Positions 23,601 to 35,509 of a DNA stretch of 64,000 nucleotides are shown here, piece after piece. Under the pieces are notes generated by a model, which ran no database searches, was not told the DNA's origin, and saw nothing but the letters and a program-made list of their open reading frames with translations. The stretch's first letter is position 1; each line of letters begins with the position of its first letter. A program made the position numbers and the translations under genes. The DNA comes from Circinella minor (taxonomy: Eukaryota; Mucoromycota; Mucoromycetes; Mucorales; Lichtheimiaceae). The DNA lies in assembly GCA_016758965.1 (NCBI GenBank), contig JAEPRB010000175.1:22714-86713 (forward strand), in the 5' to 3' direction.

Positions 23601-26398
23601 AACATCCAAACCATTTTGACTGTACGACCATAGGAATTTTGTTGATGTTGTTGTTGGTTATCCAGTGAAAGAGGATCAATACGGGCAACACCAAATATTT
23701 CATCTAATTTTGTCGGATTTTCTGTTGTAGGTGGAAAATAATATAAAGTGTTAATAATGTCTGGAGGATCAATATACCGACGACTTGTAGGAATAGGCGG
23801 GCTTGACAATTGAATGACTATATATACGTGAAATTATTATAAGTAAATAAATACATCAGCTTGACATTAAAGAAAAAAGAAGAATAAACTATTTACTGTT
23901 ATCGAATGGACCCAAACCGGAACCATGCGTTGCATAATATTTGATCCATGTCTTTTTTCGTAACAATGTACAAAGAATTACCAACAAGAGACCAATATTT
24001 TGTAGCATTTCTTGGCGCTTCACTTTAGATACATGATAATCTTCGTATTGCAAATGAAGATATCGTATAATGTTATCCGATTCGTTGAGAAAATCCATAG
24101 CTTGTCCATCACCTTCTTTTGCATTCTTCTCACTTAGTTCCATCGATCGAGTCATCAATGACCGTACTTTGATGGATGCCTGTGAAGCTGGATCAATGGA
24201 TGCCCGAACAAGTGCGCGTAGTTTTGGAGGTAATAAGCGAGCTTTAAAAACTGATGCTGCCAGTATTTCCTGATCATTACTGCAAAGATCCATAGCATCA
24301 TTATTTGTTTGTAAGGGAAAAAAAGATAACAAGGTAATGATAAACGCCTCCCATTCTATATCACCTCTTGATTTATCAAGTGTATTGTTTTGCACCGCAG
24401 TAAAACAGTATTCAATGAATCGTTTTCTGAATAATCCATATTTTTGAATTGAAAGTGCACATCCTAATGCTGTTATTCCATCTAGTACCATTCCTGATTC
24501 CGGAGTGATATCCACTTGACAGCGTCGAATTTTTCCGTCTGTGGATATAATATTGAATCGACTGACTGTACTGTCACGAAGATCTGTAATGTCATTGGGT
24601 ATTCGCTGTCCATCGTTTAAGTATTGAGGAATGACTAGTGGAATTAATAGCTGTTGCCGTATATCGACGACAAGTTGCAATTTATTATCTCGGACGATAA
24701 CGATCTCTCTAGACCCTTTTTTTGAGACAACAGGTACAGCATGTGATGCGGCGATCCGTGCTATAAACGGTTCAGGGCGTCGTTGTAAAAGCTGTGGAAC
24801 GCTTAGACATAACAATAGCCCGTCTTTCTTTTTCATAATACATAAAATTTCTGATCCATCTGTGTCGTGAGCAATAAAAACAGAAGATTGTCGTCCTTTT
24901 CCTCGTCGAGTTGGTTTTCTATAAATAGAGCCATATTATTATTTGAATATATATATATATATATATATATTTGTTATAGTATCCTTTCCTTTCACCGATA
25001 TCTGTTTTCAACCTACTCTTCATGCAATAAATGGAGGTATAAACCAGCAGTATCTGTTGATTCGGTAAAACTATCTCCTGCTTCCGAACCATACAATTGA
25101 TCGGTATCCGAACTAAAATCTTCATGAAATTGAACAAAAGAATCTTTACGTGATAAAGGTGGCGGTGTTGTTGCTATAGGTGATGGTGATGTCAAGTTTT
25201 TCCGTTGTTTTCCTTTTGATTTGGGCGTCGGTAAAGTATTGTGAAAAGCCGGTTTCCGTTTTTTAAAAGGAAGCACTCGGTCCTTTTGATCCGAATAAAG
25301 CCAAATAGAATGAGCGAATTTTTTATCATTATAAGTAATTACGAGTTGTTGTTGTCGTTGTTGTTTGGTTCCATAATCCTCGACTGTTGTTGCAAAAACA
25401 AGTTCATGAGCTGCTGGTGTTGTTTTGTTATTATCAAATGAAAAGCTGCGGTAGTTATCATTTAGATCCTCGGCTTTGGTGACCCATTCAGCTTCCTTTG
25501 CAGGGTCTGTAATACTGATAAATGTAATTCCATGATCATCTGTCACTAATTCACCACGTTTGGGTTCTAGGAGTAATCCAACATTAAGCGCGCATGCATT
25601 TTGAACTGGAAATGGTAAATGAACAGAATACATCATCCCATCTTCAAAATGAATCTTGACTGTGTCGCGTAAAATGATACATAGTGCTTTTCGTAAAATA
25701 GTTCGATCGTTCTTTCTTCTTTTTTGACCATCCTTTTGCTGATGTTTCATTGGGTCGTTTCTTCGTTTACGTTTTCCAAGGCGATTAGTTGATGTAACTG
25801 AAAACATGGTGCTGTTTTGTAAGATCCTTTTTAATAAGTCAACGTTATCATTAGCGTTGAACTCGTCGTCGTCTTGGTCGTTTATTATGTCTTGTTCGCG
25901 TTCGTCTATCGAGGAATAAATAGGACTTTGGGAATCAATAATACTAGCACGTTCAAATGGAAACCACGCAAAAAGTGCTATTTCTACAGGTTGTTTTTCC
26001 ATTTCATATTTGAACGATTTGACGAGATGGCCACCTCGACTCCACATGACCGTTGATCCTTCCACATATAATTCTTCTTCAAGAGGCATGGCTGGATTCA
26101 ATACAGGACGTTTATTTTTGTTGTTTTTGTCATCATTATTATTGCTGCTGCTGTTATTGTTTTGTAGTAATGGAAGTCGATGGTCATAGTCTTGTTGAAA
26201 CATAATTTTGGTAGGTCTGTCGTCAACTGCATAAAGTGTGTACGCGGATTCTTTAGATTTGATCTTGAGTCGATTGGTTCCTTTTGAGAAATGACTAAAG
26301 TCTGTTTGTTGCATTCCAAAAGACTCGACAACGAGATGAGGATTACGTATTGAAACTTCTCTCCCACAAGGAATGAAATCCCAAACAGACTTTAACAT
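20625..26398 (-). CDS. APC1: anaphase-promoting complex subunit 1
   Basis: Exons 26398..25017, 24918..23897, 23817..23419, 23343..23222, 23141..22966, 22868..20789 and a short putative last exon 20675..20625; all GT-AG and in phase, about 1743 aa. If the last intron is not spliced, the frame ends at TGA 20780 (1729 aa). Largest scaffold of the APC/C ubiquitin ligase that triggers anaphase. The N-terminal beta-propeller region has ELYVEGSTVMWSRGG. The middle has DLRFGYTG-like NLRFGYTGVLETVRASL. The C-terminal half is a proteasome/cyclosome-repeat solenoid with GVAAGLRISP, HGGFLLALGLNG, AGFALGYITLGS, AGATIALGLMYLKT, VAGACLCIGLRYAG and HMAMGLLFAGLGG. A Gly/Ser/Ala/Gln-rich insertion interrupts the solenoid near 22050-21870. 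The end CIQRRPGRMTHDE aligns with the conserved stretch well before the C-terminus of animal APC1, so the last domain (roughly 200 residues) is not found. Confidence 0.93.
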
Positions 26399-27836
26399 AA
26401 TGTATGAAGTGAAGAATCAAAAGAAGAAAATAAAAAAGAGAATAAGGCACATATTTAAATTTCAATCGCGCATTTTACATTTTTATGTGTGTAACTCTGA
26501 ATTTTTTTTTTTTTTTTCATCAACATCGATGGTATATCGTCTACTCTTTTTTTTAAAAAAAACTTGATTGATATTCAAAAAAAAAAAAAATCATAAAGTA
26601 ATCTTATCTATATCATTGCTACATATGACTAGTACTGTTAGTTTTTTCGTCTATCTTTTATATATTTTGTTGCGTATCATATTACTCTATGATATCAATT
26701 TAAAAGAAGATAAAGGTCGAGGATAATACGTATTATAATGTATATTTTAATAATCTTCTGAGTGCCTTTTAAAGGGAAAAAAAAATTAAATACATTGGTA
26801 TATATCTCATCACAGTGATGTAGTATACACATTTCGTCCATAGAGTTTTATACATGATTTATTTCTGTATCAAACAGGATGGGCTCTAGTAACAGTAATA
26901 ATAAGGGAGCAACCCGCCTTATACATATACACCCCCTTGCCGTTTCCAAAAAAAAAAAAAAAACGCGGGCACGTGATTTAACCAAACCAGAAATATGATT
27001 TTTGCCGTTGCATCGAGAATGGGATCGATTTTAATGCAAACTTTTCTTTCAATAACACATTTAATACGAAGTTAAATAAAAAGTATTAGAACGATGGGAA
27101 AATTAAGAAATTGATAGAAGAATAAGGAGATAAAGAGAAACGAATATAGTTAAATGTAATGTGTGGATGAAGGCCTGTCTATCAGATGTAAGATTATATA
27201 AAACAATCCATGTAAAAATAGGATTATATTATGTGTTGATTCGCAGCTGTTTATATCTATCCAAGTATCTATCTGGAAAGATGTAGAAGATGGTCTAACA
27301 GTATAGTATTAGGAAAGGATGTCATGACTTTTATATTACTGCGGCTCAATGAAAATAATATAACAATAATTATCCATCATATTTTTTATTTCTCTGTTTA
27401 ATATGAAATATTAGTAATAATCATTATGATTATTAAAAACGAAAACTGTAGCTCATGTAGCATAATAATTGACATTTTAATCCTTTATTTCTTAAGGACA
27501 AAATATAATAGTGCCCTATATTTTTACTATAAAAATGTATATTTTATTATTCTTGACTTATAAATCATTTTTGATATAATTGATAAAACCATCCGTGCGC
27601 ATCTGCATGAATTAAAACCAAAAAATAAAAATAAAAATTCTTTTAATTATACTACTGAATAGTACTTATACATACATATATATATATATAAAGGTATGAG
27701 AGAATATAGTATGGTTGTGTGTTAAAATAATATGTCGAAGAAAAAAAAAGTTGTGTGGATAATGTGGAGTAGATGAAAAAAGAGAAAAAATATTGGGTGA
27801 CAGCAGAAAAAAAAAAAAAGGAAAAACTAAGCTTCC
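26399..27836. other. AT-rich spacer upstream of APC1
   Basis: Contains the APC1 promoter region and, near the far end, TA runs and A-homopolymers. No gene, RNA gene or clear repeat found. Confidence 0.5.
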
Positions 27837-29131
27837 TCAATGAAATCTTCGTTTATTGTTATTTTTTACTTTTTTTTCTTTACCTTCATCATCGTCATTA
27901 TTCTCACTGTTATTCCGTTCGTCCTCGAATACATCCATAAGATTTGCGCTTCTACCAGCAAAGTACTTGAACCACGAATCAAGAAGAACAGATTCTTGAA
28001 GAGCACTTGGTAGCAAACGATTACGCTGCTGTGGAATGAATATTGCCGCACGCGAAAAGCAACGTTCACTCGGAACTGAGCTTGTTGGTGCAGCCAAATA
28101 ACGCCTTGCCATCATATAAAGTGGATCAGGACTACCATTCTTAATGCCACCTGCTGTCTCCTCTTGTTCTTTCCAAAATCGCATAACGTCAGCTTTCGAA
28201 TTTGTTGGAGCACAATCGTCCATATTTGGTTCCCCATGAAGAAATATATCGAAACTGATCAGATATATCCAAGAATTCACACCAAGTAAGATTGCTTCTG
28301 TTAATTGTGATGCAATACATCTAACTAGCTCCTCAATTTTGTCTTCTCTCGATGTTGTTACTCCAAGATATTCATCAGCCTCAATCTGCCGAAGAAGTTT
28401 GTGATAGGCACCACCTTTTTTTACAATCTTATCTAAGCCAATGGGGATTTCAAATACTTTACAGTCCGTCCACTCCCAATCTTCGCTTTCCAATAAACCA
28501 AATAATCAATAATCAGCACGTTCTTGACGAACCTGCTTGAATTACACTTGTTTTTAAAGTATCTTTGACATTCTGTACGGTTCGCTTCACATGTACAGGT
28601 GTATCATAGCAATCGATATCATGTCTTTTCAAGATTCTACCCAATGATATATCATCATCTTCGTCATTTGCAAAAACTTCATTATATCCATTTACTTCAT
28701 CCTCAGTTTCATCACTTTCCTGTTTATTTACCATAGGGTTAATTAGTTATTTGTTCTGTTATTGTTTCGTCTTTCTATTGATATAATAAAATAATATTGC
28801 ACAGCAAAATAGTTACCTCCACAACATTTTCAAAGTCCTTGACAATTAATCGGAATTGTCTTTTGTATTCGCGAAAAGAAGTTAAAACACTTGGTTTTAT
28901 GGCAGCTGCTGGTAAAAACACGTCCAAATTTTTCTTTGTGTAGGCTATGCTTTTCAAAAGTCGTCGCCAAGTAGCCTTTTTGAAATTAGCTGTGTTTTCA
29001 AATTCAATACTAGTGATACGTTTGCATCTTTCCACAAAAGTGGTCAAATTCGTTGCTTCTTGTTCTGAAAGGCCACTGTTGGAAAATTCAACTTTAATAT
29101 TTGTGGCACAAGTGTTATAGACTAGTCCTGT
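27837..29131 (-). pseudogene. hAT-family transposase remnant
   Basis: Three minus-strand coding stretches: about 29131-28800, 28720-28535 and 28505-27837. The last carries the hAT dimerisation domain: RFWKEQEE, then PLYMMARRYLAAPTSSVPSE followed by RCFSRAAIF, and RNRLLPSALQESVLLDSWF. The first two stretches are joined by a plausible GT-AG intron (donor after NVVE, acceptor before ESDETEDE). The join to the last is broken by a stop and a frame change without a usable splice site. The first stretch (TTFVERCKRITSIEFENT) is not recognised and might belong to another gene. No zinc-finger BED domain or catalytic DDE region could be assembled, and no terminal repeats were resolved. Judged an inactive copy; domestication cannot be excluded. 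Confidence 0.7.
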
Positions 29132-29948
29132 CTATAGTGAACTTTTAACCAGGTCAATAAATGATACAGTAGAAAAAGAGGTTAATTTTTTATTTTTCCA
29201 GTCCAGCAACCCTTTTATACTGCTGAACCAGCTTGTACAACCCATGTTACCATGAGTTCGTTTTTACCGAAGTCTGCCTGTTACTAAGTCTGTAACAACA
29301 AGAGATTAGGAGTTTGGGATAATGTGGTGTCATGTTTTTAACTTTGGTCGAAAATTGGGTAGTTATTTTTGAGCTCATAATACATCGATATATTGTGGAG
29401 CAAGTGAGTGCTATTTCATTAATGGTGTTCTAATTATCACTTTGTTTTGCAATGTTTACAATCATTTCTACAGGCAAAAGAGGGTATGTCATTGTGCGAT
29501 CCCTCCTACTCAGTGGCCATTTGTCGGAAGTGACTTGCTTTTGCAATTGCTACGTTGAAATTTATATATTTATTAAGACGAAATTAAGTGAGCACGCGCT
29601 GATCTCAGCCTATTGCTCTCGTCAGCTCACAAAGGGGGGTACTGAAAAACCTGCTGGGCAGCAGGAAAAATATGTAGGTGCAACATCAGTAAATGGGGTA
29701 CAAAAATAAAAGAAAGAAAGATAGGGTTCAGTGATAATAACTAGGAGAGGGTTGACAGCAACTATACTAAATGGAAGGGTTGATAGAACTATAATGTTAG
29801 ATATAAAGCGGGAGTCATTTGGCTTTTTTTTTCTTTGTTTTTTTTTTTTCTTAATAATAAATGACTTTTTTTTTTTTTTTTTTTTAGTGTTAGTAGGTTC
29901 AAAGCTGGTGGCTCCTTGGAATTATATAATTTGAATCTTGAATGTTGA
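29132..29948. other. spacer with poly-T tracts beside the ORF1-like gene
   Basis: No supported gene. Two long T runs near 29828-29850 and 29865-29886 lie just 3' of the ORF1-like gene when read on the minus strand, that is, as poly(A). Confidence 0.55.
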
Positions 29949-31022
29949 TTACAGTTGACGAGGGCTTGATATGACATGATCATAGTCTGCTTGATAGATC
30001 CATCCTTGTGAATTGAAAAAACTTGCTATTTTACCCATCAAGGTAAAAGGTTGTGCTGCAATGGCGCGCAGGCATCGAGTTCGATGACACTGCTTGGAAA
30101 TAGTATCTCGTTCGGAAATGGAACATTTTTTATACTTTGGATCTTTGAGGTTATCCTGGTGAGTCGGGTCAAAATCATTAAGAATGGGAATCGTGGCACT
30201 TTTCATAATTGATATAATTTCTGGTAAGTAGTGGTGGTGTACTAGTAGACCAATAATGTTTCTACCTGGGAAAGAGATATCTAAAATACGTGCTGTATTG
30301 ATGTTCAAGTGGCGAAGTAGTTTACGTGTTTCCTGTCTTGTAGTACGTTGTTGACATGGAATGTGGACGTAGTTGAATTTTGGTTGGGTGGTAGGAAATT
30401 GAAAGAAATTGCTGGCTTCAGTAGAGTTGGTTACACATAAATTATTTATGCTGGCGGGGTGACTATCCATTACGTGTCGAAGTTTTTTGTTGGGTGGTTC
30501 ATGAGTAGTAGGACTAGTAGAAGTAGTTGGTGCAGGACGAGCCTGTTTAATGCGTTCTGTAAGATGTGGAGGTGTTGTAGCAGTCAGCTTAGTAGTAATA
30601 TTTTTACTATTCGTTGAAGGTGGAGTTGCTTCATCATGGAGATTGAGCGTTGGTTGCTTTTGGTGAGTTTTGGTTGGTGGTAACTTTGACGATGTCGGTT
30701 GTGATGGTGACAATGTCAATGGGGTTTGTGGCAAAGTGGTTTTTGGTTTGTCCAATGTAGTGGACATGGGTGAGAGGGTCATTGAGAACACGGAATGAGT
30801 GCTCAAAAATGGCGGTGGTTGAGTCGTTTTTTTCGCGAGAGCTGTTTCAAGTTCCTTGACTTTGGCTCGCAAGGATTCACAGAGCTTGTTAACACGATCA
30901 AATTGCTGACGGTAGTATTGTTCATTATCTTTGGCCTGGCGAAGAAGATCCTTAGGAGACAGACGGAACGAATCCGCTGCCTTCTGAACTTTCTCTGAGT
31001 TAGGTTTGCGGTAGTGTTTCAT
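29949..31022 (-). CDS. ORF1-like protein of a non-LTR retrotransposon (Mucorales type)
   Basis: Intronless 357-aa frame. Residues about 15-68 form a basic coiled coil (LLRQAKDNEQYYRQQFDRV, then LRAKVKELETALAKK). A long Pro/Thr/Ser-rich linker follows. From about residue 215 comes a folded region with FNYVHIPCQQRTTRQETRKL, LNINTARILDISFPGRNIIG, LLVHHHYLPEIISIM and PILNDFDPTH, and then a basic Cys/His-containing tail. Coiled coil plus a small RNA-binding-like domain is the plan of LINE ORF1 proteins, and similar intronless ORFs are common beside reverse transcriptases in Mucorales (from memory, not searched). No reverse transcriptase is present here. The A-rich tract about 60 bp after the stop on the coding strand fits a retrotransposed copy. 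Confidence 0.55.
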   Translation of the reverse strand: MKHYRKPNSEKVQKAADSFRLSPKDLLRQAKDNEQYYRQQFDRVNKLCESLRAKVKELETALAKKTTQPPPFLSTHSVFSMTLSPMSTTLDKPKTTLPQTPLTLSPSQPTSSKLPPTKTHQKQPTLNLHDEATPPSTNSKNITTKLTATTPPHLTERIKQARPAPTTSTSPTTHEPPNKKLRHVMDSHPASINNLCVTNSTEASNFFQFPTTQPKFNYVHIPCQQRTTRQETRKLLRHLNINTARILDISFPGRNIIGLLVHHHYLPEIISIMKSATIPILNDFDPTHQDNLKDPKYKKCSISERDTISKQCHRTRCLRAIAAQPFTLMGKIASFFNSQGWIYQADYDHVISSPRQL

Positions 31023-31684
31023 AATGGTTTTGGCTGTTTGCTAAACACTTTCCAAGAAAAGTGTTTTAAAAGCGGAAAAGGGCTTGCAATTGCTACCATG
31101 AAGAATTCGATAAAAATGTTTTATACATGTTTTAATGCGAGGCATTTAACACTGTTGTTACCCATTATTTTACTGTAAATTTAAATAGAGGAGTTGAAAT
31201 AAGAATGAGGTTAATGCAATTGAACTCCTTTGTTCAATATGCCGCCCCTCAGTTACGAAAAAAAAAAATCCTTTAGTCCACATGTTTTTTGGAACAGAAA
31301 TGATAAAAAAAAAAGTGTTAAAAACACACACCTTCCCATTACCTATGCTTTACATTCTTAAACGGTTTCAACTACTATCTTATAAAATACCTTTTCTTAT
31401 ATGAAAAGATCAATGTGATATCTAGTGAATAACATAGTTTTTCATATGTATTTTGAATTACGGATTATGGATCCGATCCGGATTCTTATAAAACGGATTC
31501 AGATTCAAGTTTTCTAATCTGTGGACAATCCGGATTGCTAAAAATGGATCGGATCTGAAGCCATGGTACTCCGATTAGGATCGGTGTCTATTAAAAGCTC
31601 TACTAGGTATGTAGCTATTATTTCACTTTTTCAAAGGTAATAAGGGGAGGGGGGGGGTTGAACTCTAACAAGTATATTTATTGA
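31023..31684. other. spacer with a GGATC-rich repeat segment
   Basis: At about 31455-31590 the motifs ggatccgatccggattc, cggattcagattc, atccggattgc, ggatcggatctg and gattaggatcgg recur in both orientations. The rest is AT-rich without genes. Confidence 0.45.
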
Positions 31685-33726
31685 ATGAACTAAGAATCTT
31701 TAGACACCGTTTCATCGGATACTTTGTTCAACACAACCTCCTCAAAAATAGAACATCAATCAACACCCACTTCTTCTTCAACTTCCGTATGTATAAAAGT
31801 TATTCTTTATTATCAAATCAAACAAATATTCATTCCTGTATATTTAGGCATCGAAGCGCGATTCTTTTCCTCTAACCCCAGAATCTCAAACTGGGGTTGA
31901 ACAAAAATTTAATTCCATAGATCCTGAAATGAAATGGATCCTTAAATCAGGTAAATATATGGAAGATATCATGCTTGATCTGGGGTCCCGCTTGACAAAC
32001 GAACAGTACGTGGGTCCATATAATATCCTGATATATTATAGAAAGTATCAGCTAATCTTATTGTTTTTATAATAATTATACCCCAGTTCACTCGTTCATG
32101 TTATCCATTGACGACGAAATATGGAAACATGAATTTCTGAAAGACGAGATTGAAGAAATAATGAATTGTAAAGACTTGCCAGATATCCAACAGGACGCTG
32201 CAGACTTGTTTGCAGCCTTAGAAGAAAAGAATGAAAAAATAATGAACGGACAGAAGAAAATGATAGACGAAAAGAAGAACAACTGCTTGATGCTTTGAGT
32301 AATGTAGTATATGAGGCTAGACATTACGATTATCACACAAATTGCAACATTTATTGGCTATAGTCTGCATCGACACAAATATTTAGTTATTATAAATTTG
32401 GTGTTGTAGTAAATATTTTACCAAACAGCAGTGAAATGAACTTTGTATCCACATTCTGGTCCGTTTTAGATAGGTGCTTTTACGATATTAAAGTGATTTC
32501 TGGAAGGTGTGTTACTCATTCGTTATTATACCATCTTAAAAAGTAGCTTTTTTCTTTCTACTAACATATAAAGCTAATTTAGACTCAAGGGATCGAACAT
32601 GTATGGCAACATCCACTCGCGTCAACGCAAACCGTAATATAACAGGGACAAATAAAGCTGACATTAAAAGTCGTCCCGATCGTTTACTTATAAAAGATGA
32701 TCTTGAATATGGTTGCTCAGAGGTTGGAAAGTCAGAGTATGTAGTAGCTATAGTAAGAAGGAAGTAGTGGGGACATATTTACCGAACAAAACACCTTTGA
32801 ACGGATCCCCCGATGAGTCATATACACAAGTGATACAAAGAAACCAGAAACCCCACAAGTCTTACATATTGAAAATGGAGTAACAATCATTCGATGACTT
32901 TCTCCCTTCCCCGCTTTATCCAGAAAAAAACGATACCCAAGAACGAAATTGGATTATATTATGATCTTGTTCAACAATGCGTTTCTTACAATATTAAAAA
33001 AGAAAAAATTGACAGAAATCATAACACCGTACGACGATATCTAGCAAAATGAATCGCTGCACGATTGTATTCTGTCTTATTGACAATAGATTCCAAATTG
33101 GAAAGACAAGATATTATTCGTACTTATAATATCAAGCGTCATATCCATGACACATATATTACCTCAGATGTCCAATTGGATTACCCAAGAAGCAAATTTC
33201 GATTTGAAAGTGACCTGAAAAAGAAAAACCGTCTGTTTTCATCATACTGGTAAGAATGTAGTTTGATATACATGATGTAAAACATCTATTTGGAAGGAAT
33301 GTTTAACAGTTCCTAGCGTATAGGACGTCGAATGAAACTTTCTATAATGGATTGTCCGAAAGGATATGTTTGTCGTGTACAAGAAACGGAAGAGTATATA
33401 AAGTCCCGATGAGTGTGAAGTCTTTAGCTGCAGAGATCATCCCCATGTTGACTCTAACATTACAAGCAAAGGTATGTACTTGAATATATTGGACATGTCA
33501 AAAAATATAAGCCATTCTTACATAAAAAAAAAAGGCAACTATAGAAAGCATGACAAAGTTAGTTGCATCATACAAAAACAAAGCCAAAGGAAAGCCACAA
33601 TTCAAGGCAAAGAAAGAAGCAAAAAGTCAACAACAAAAAGAACATAATATAATACTTCCATCATCACTTACCACATTTACAACATCCACCACTCTCCGTA
33701 AACGCAAAAATGAAGAAGTCAATTGA
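31685..33726 (+). pseudogene. broken copy of a Mucorales multi-copy nuclease-like gene
   Basis: Coding stretches follow one another on the plus strand with short introns but are interrupted. Exon-like pieces are 31694-31790 after a stop right behind ATG, 31848-31951 (FNSIDPEMKWILKSG), 32080-32298 (SIDDEIWKHEFLKDEIEEIM), 32425-32510 (MNFVSTFWSVLDRCFYDIKV), 32600-32735 (NITGTNKADIKSRPDRLL, then EYGCSEVGKSE), 33045-33250, 33340-33470 and 33534-33726. The middle shows D...E-V-G-K spacing like a PD-(D/E)XK nuclease fold (inference). DCPKGYVCRVQETEEY is out of frame with the following VPMSVKSLAAEIIPMLTL by one base, then a good intron (33471-33533) leads to the end TLRKRKNEEVN. Such ORFs recur in many copies in Mucorales genomes (from memory). 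Function unknown; this copy cannot make the full protein. Confidence 0.55.
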
Positions 33727-35472
33727 TATATCTTGACAATTATTATATTATTATCAATTTCATTATACTTTTTTAAATACATATTTTTATTTCTCTAGTA
33801 CATTCGTACATCAAAATACCATCATTGTTATATTTCTTTAGCCCATATAACACCCATTTTTCCAGAAGAAGCTATTAATATTTCTCCTACAACAACAATC
33901 ATCGCATTTGAATAGCACATTTATACTTGTATATCTTATTTCTCTCTCTCATCCGTTCCTTACATATTTTAGCGTATTCCCCTGTTTTCTTTTACTTTCA
34001 TTATCCTTATACAGGATGATTTCCCCACACTAAAATAGCTTTTCCTCCACTAGGAGCTTTTTATTTAGTATTATCGCTTCTCCACCTTTAATGATCTGTC
34101 ATCACTTAATTTCCTTCGTACCGCAAGGAAACGACCACATATACTCCATAGATGTGAGTCATTCATGTCTTGTTCTCCACTTTGATGAAATATAAACTTT
34201 ATTTTTTAACAGCCTAAAAATATTTCTTTTTTGATCTCTACTTCTTATATGTTATTAAGAATATTTATTAATCATGCAAAGTATTTCAAGTTGTCTGTGT
34301 TACGTACATAGATTATATAATATATAGCTGGGTATATTATGGCAATCCATCAATACATCTTTCAGTCACTATTCTTTGATTTGCACCAAAGTCAATTTTT
34401 TTTTTTTAAAAAAAAGAACAGCATAGCACAGCCTATATGAATTTGTATAAACAATACGTTTTTACAAATAAAATACTTGTATAGCTTGCGTCGTTCTGGC
34501 TATAGTAACGTGAGCTACTTTCTTTTTCCTTTTTGGGCTATTTATCAAAAGTAGTTGTATCCACATGATCATGTCATTCATTCACAAAAACCTACGTATT
34601 TAATCCATAAATCATTTCGCATCTTAATTATATTCTATTTTCTATTTTTTATTGACTACGTACGTACGTACGGTATGAATTTATTAAAAATAATACGACA
34701 CTTGGTGTGAAGAAAATGGTTGTAGATGGTACACTAGATTTTAAACAATAATGTCAGAATTTTTTTTTTTTATTTCATATTCATACATATATTCATTATT
34801 ATCCTCGGATGATATAGTAAATTTGGTATTATTAAATGTTGTCACTTTGAAAGCCACAAGCTGCAACAGAGTAATATGAAACAAAAAAAAAAAAGAAAAA
34901 TAATGGGTAACAACAATGTTATTAAAATGCCCCGCATTAGAAACATGTATAGAACATTTTATGGAATTCTTGATGAAAAAGAACAATATGAAAGGGTATT
35001 ACTTTTTGATAATGTGACATATATTTTTATGCATATAAATCAGTGATTTTGTGAAACAACGTAAACTACTAAAAGTGCATTGAACTTGGCTCCCACAGTT
35101 CTTCTTTTCTCAATCTCATTAAAATAAGTTCTAGACAAAGGTAAAGTCAAATAGGATATATGACAAAACATGATTACACTTGAGTTTAATGTTGCAATCA
35201 TGAATAAGTTAGTTCAAAAATGAAGAAAAAAGATTCCATTTGACTGAGAATAAACTGAAACTGTTCAAAAGAAAAAAAAAATTGTATTGGATGGATCAAG
35301 CATCAAAAATATCAACGCAAAAATAAAAACCTAGTAACGGAAAAATCACCAAAGCAACCTTAATAATTCCCCCAGACAACGCAACTCGAAAAAAAAAAAT
35401 TTTTATTGGTAATTTCTTCAAGTCTTTACAGTACTATAAAAAAGTTAAAAGGTTGTAATCTTTATCTGAGCC

Positions 35473-35509
<37 letters not shown>

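Noticed and set aside
34657..34672. TACG tandem, also near 45486
   Set aside because: Simple repeat of low complexity; two short occurrences are not evidence of a functional site.
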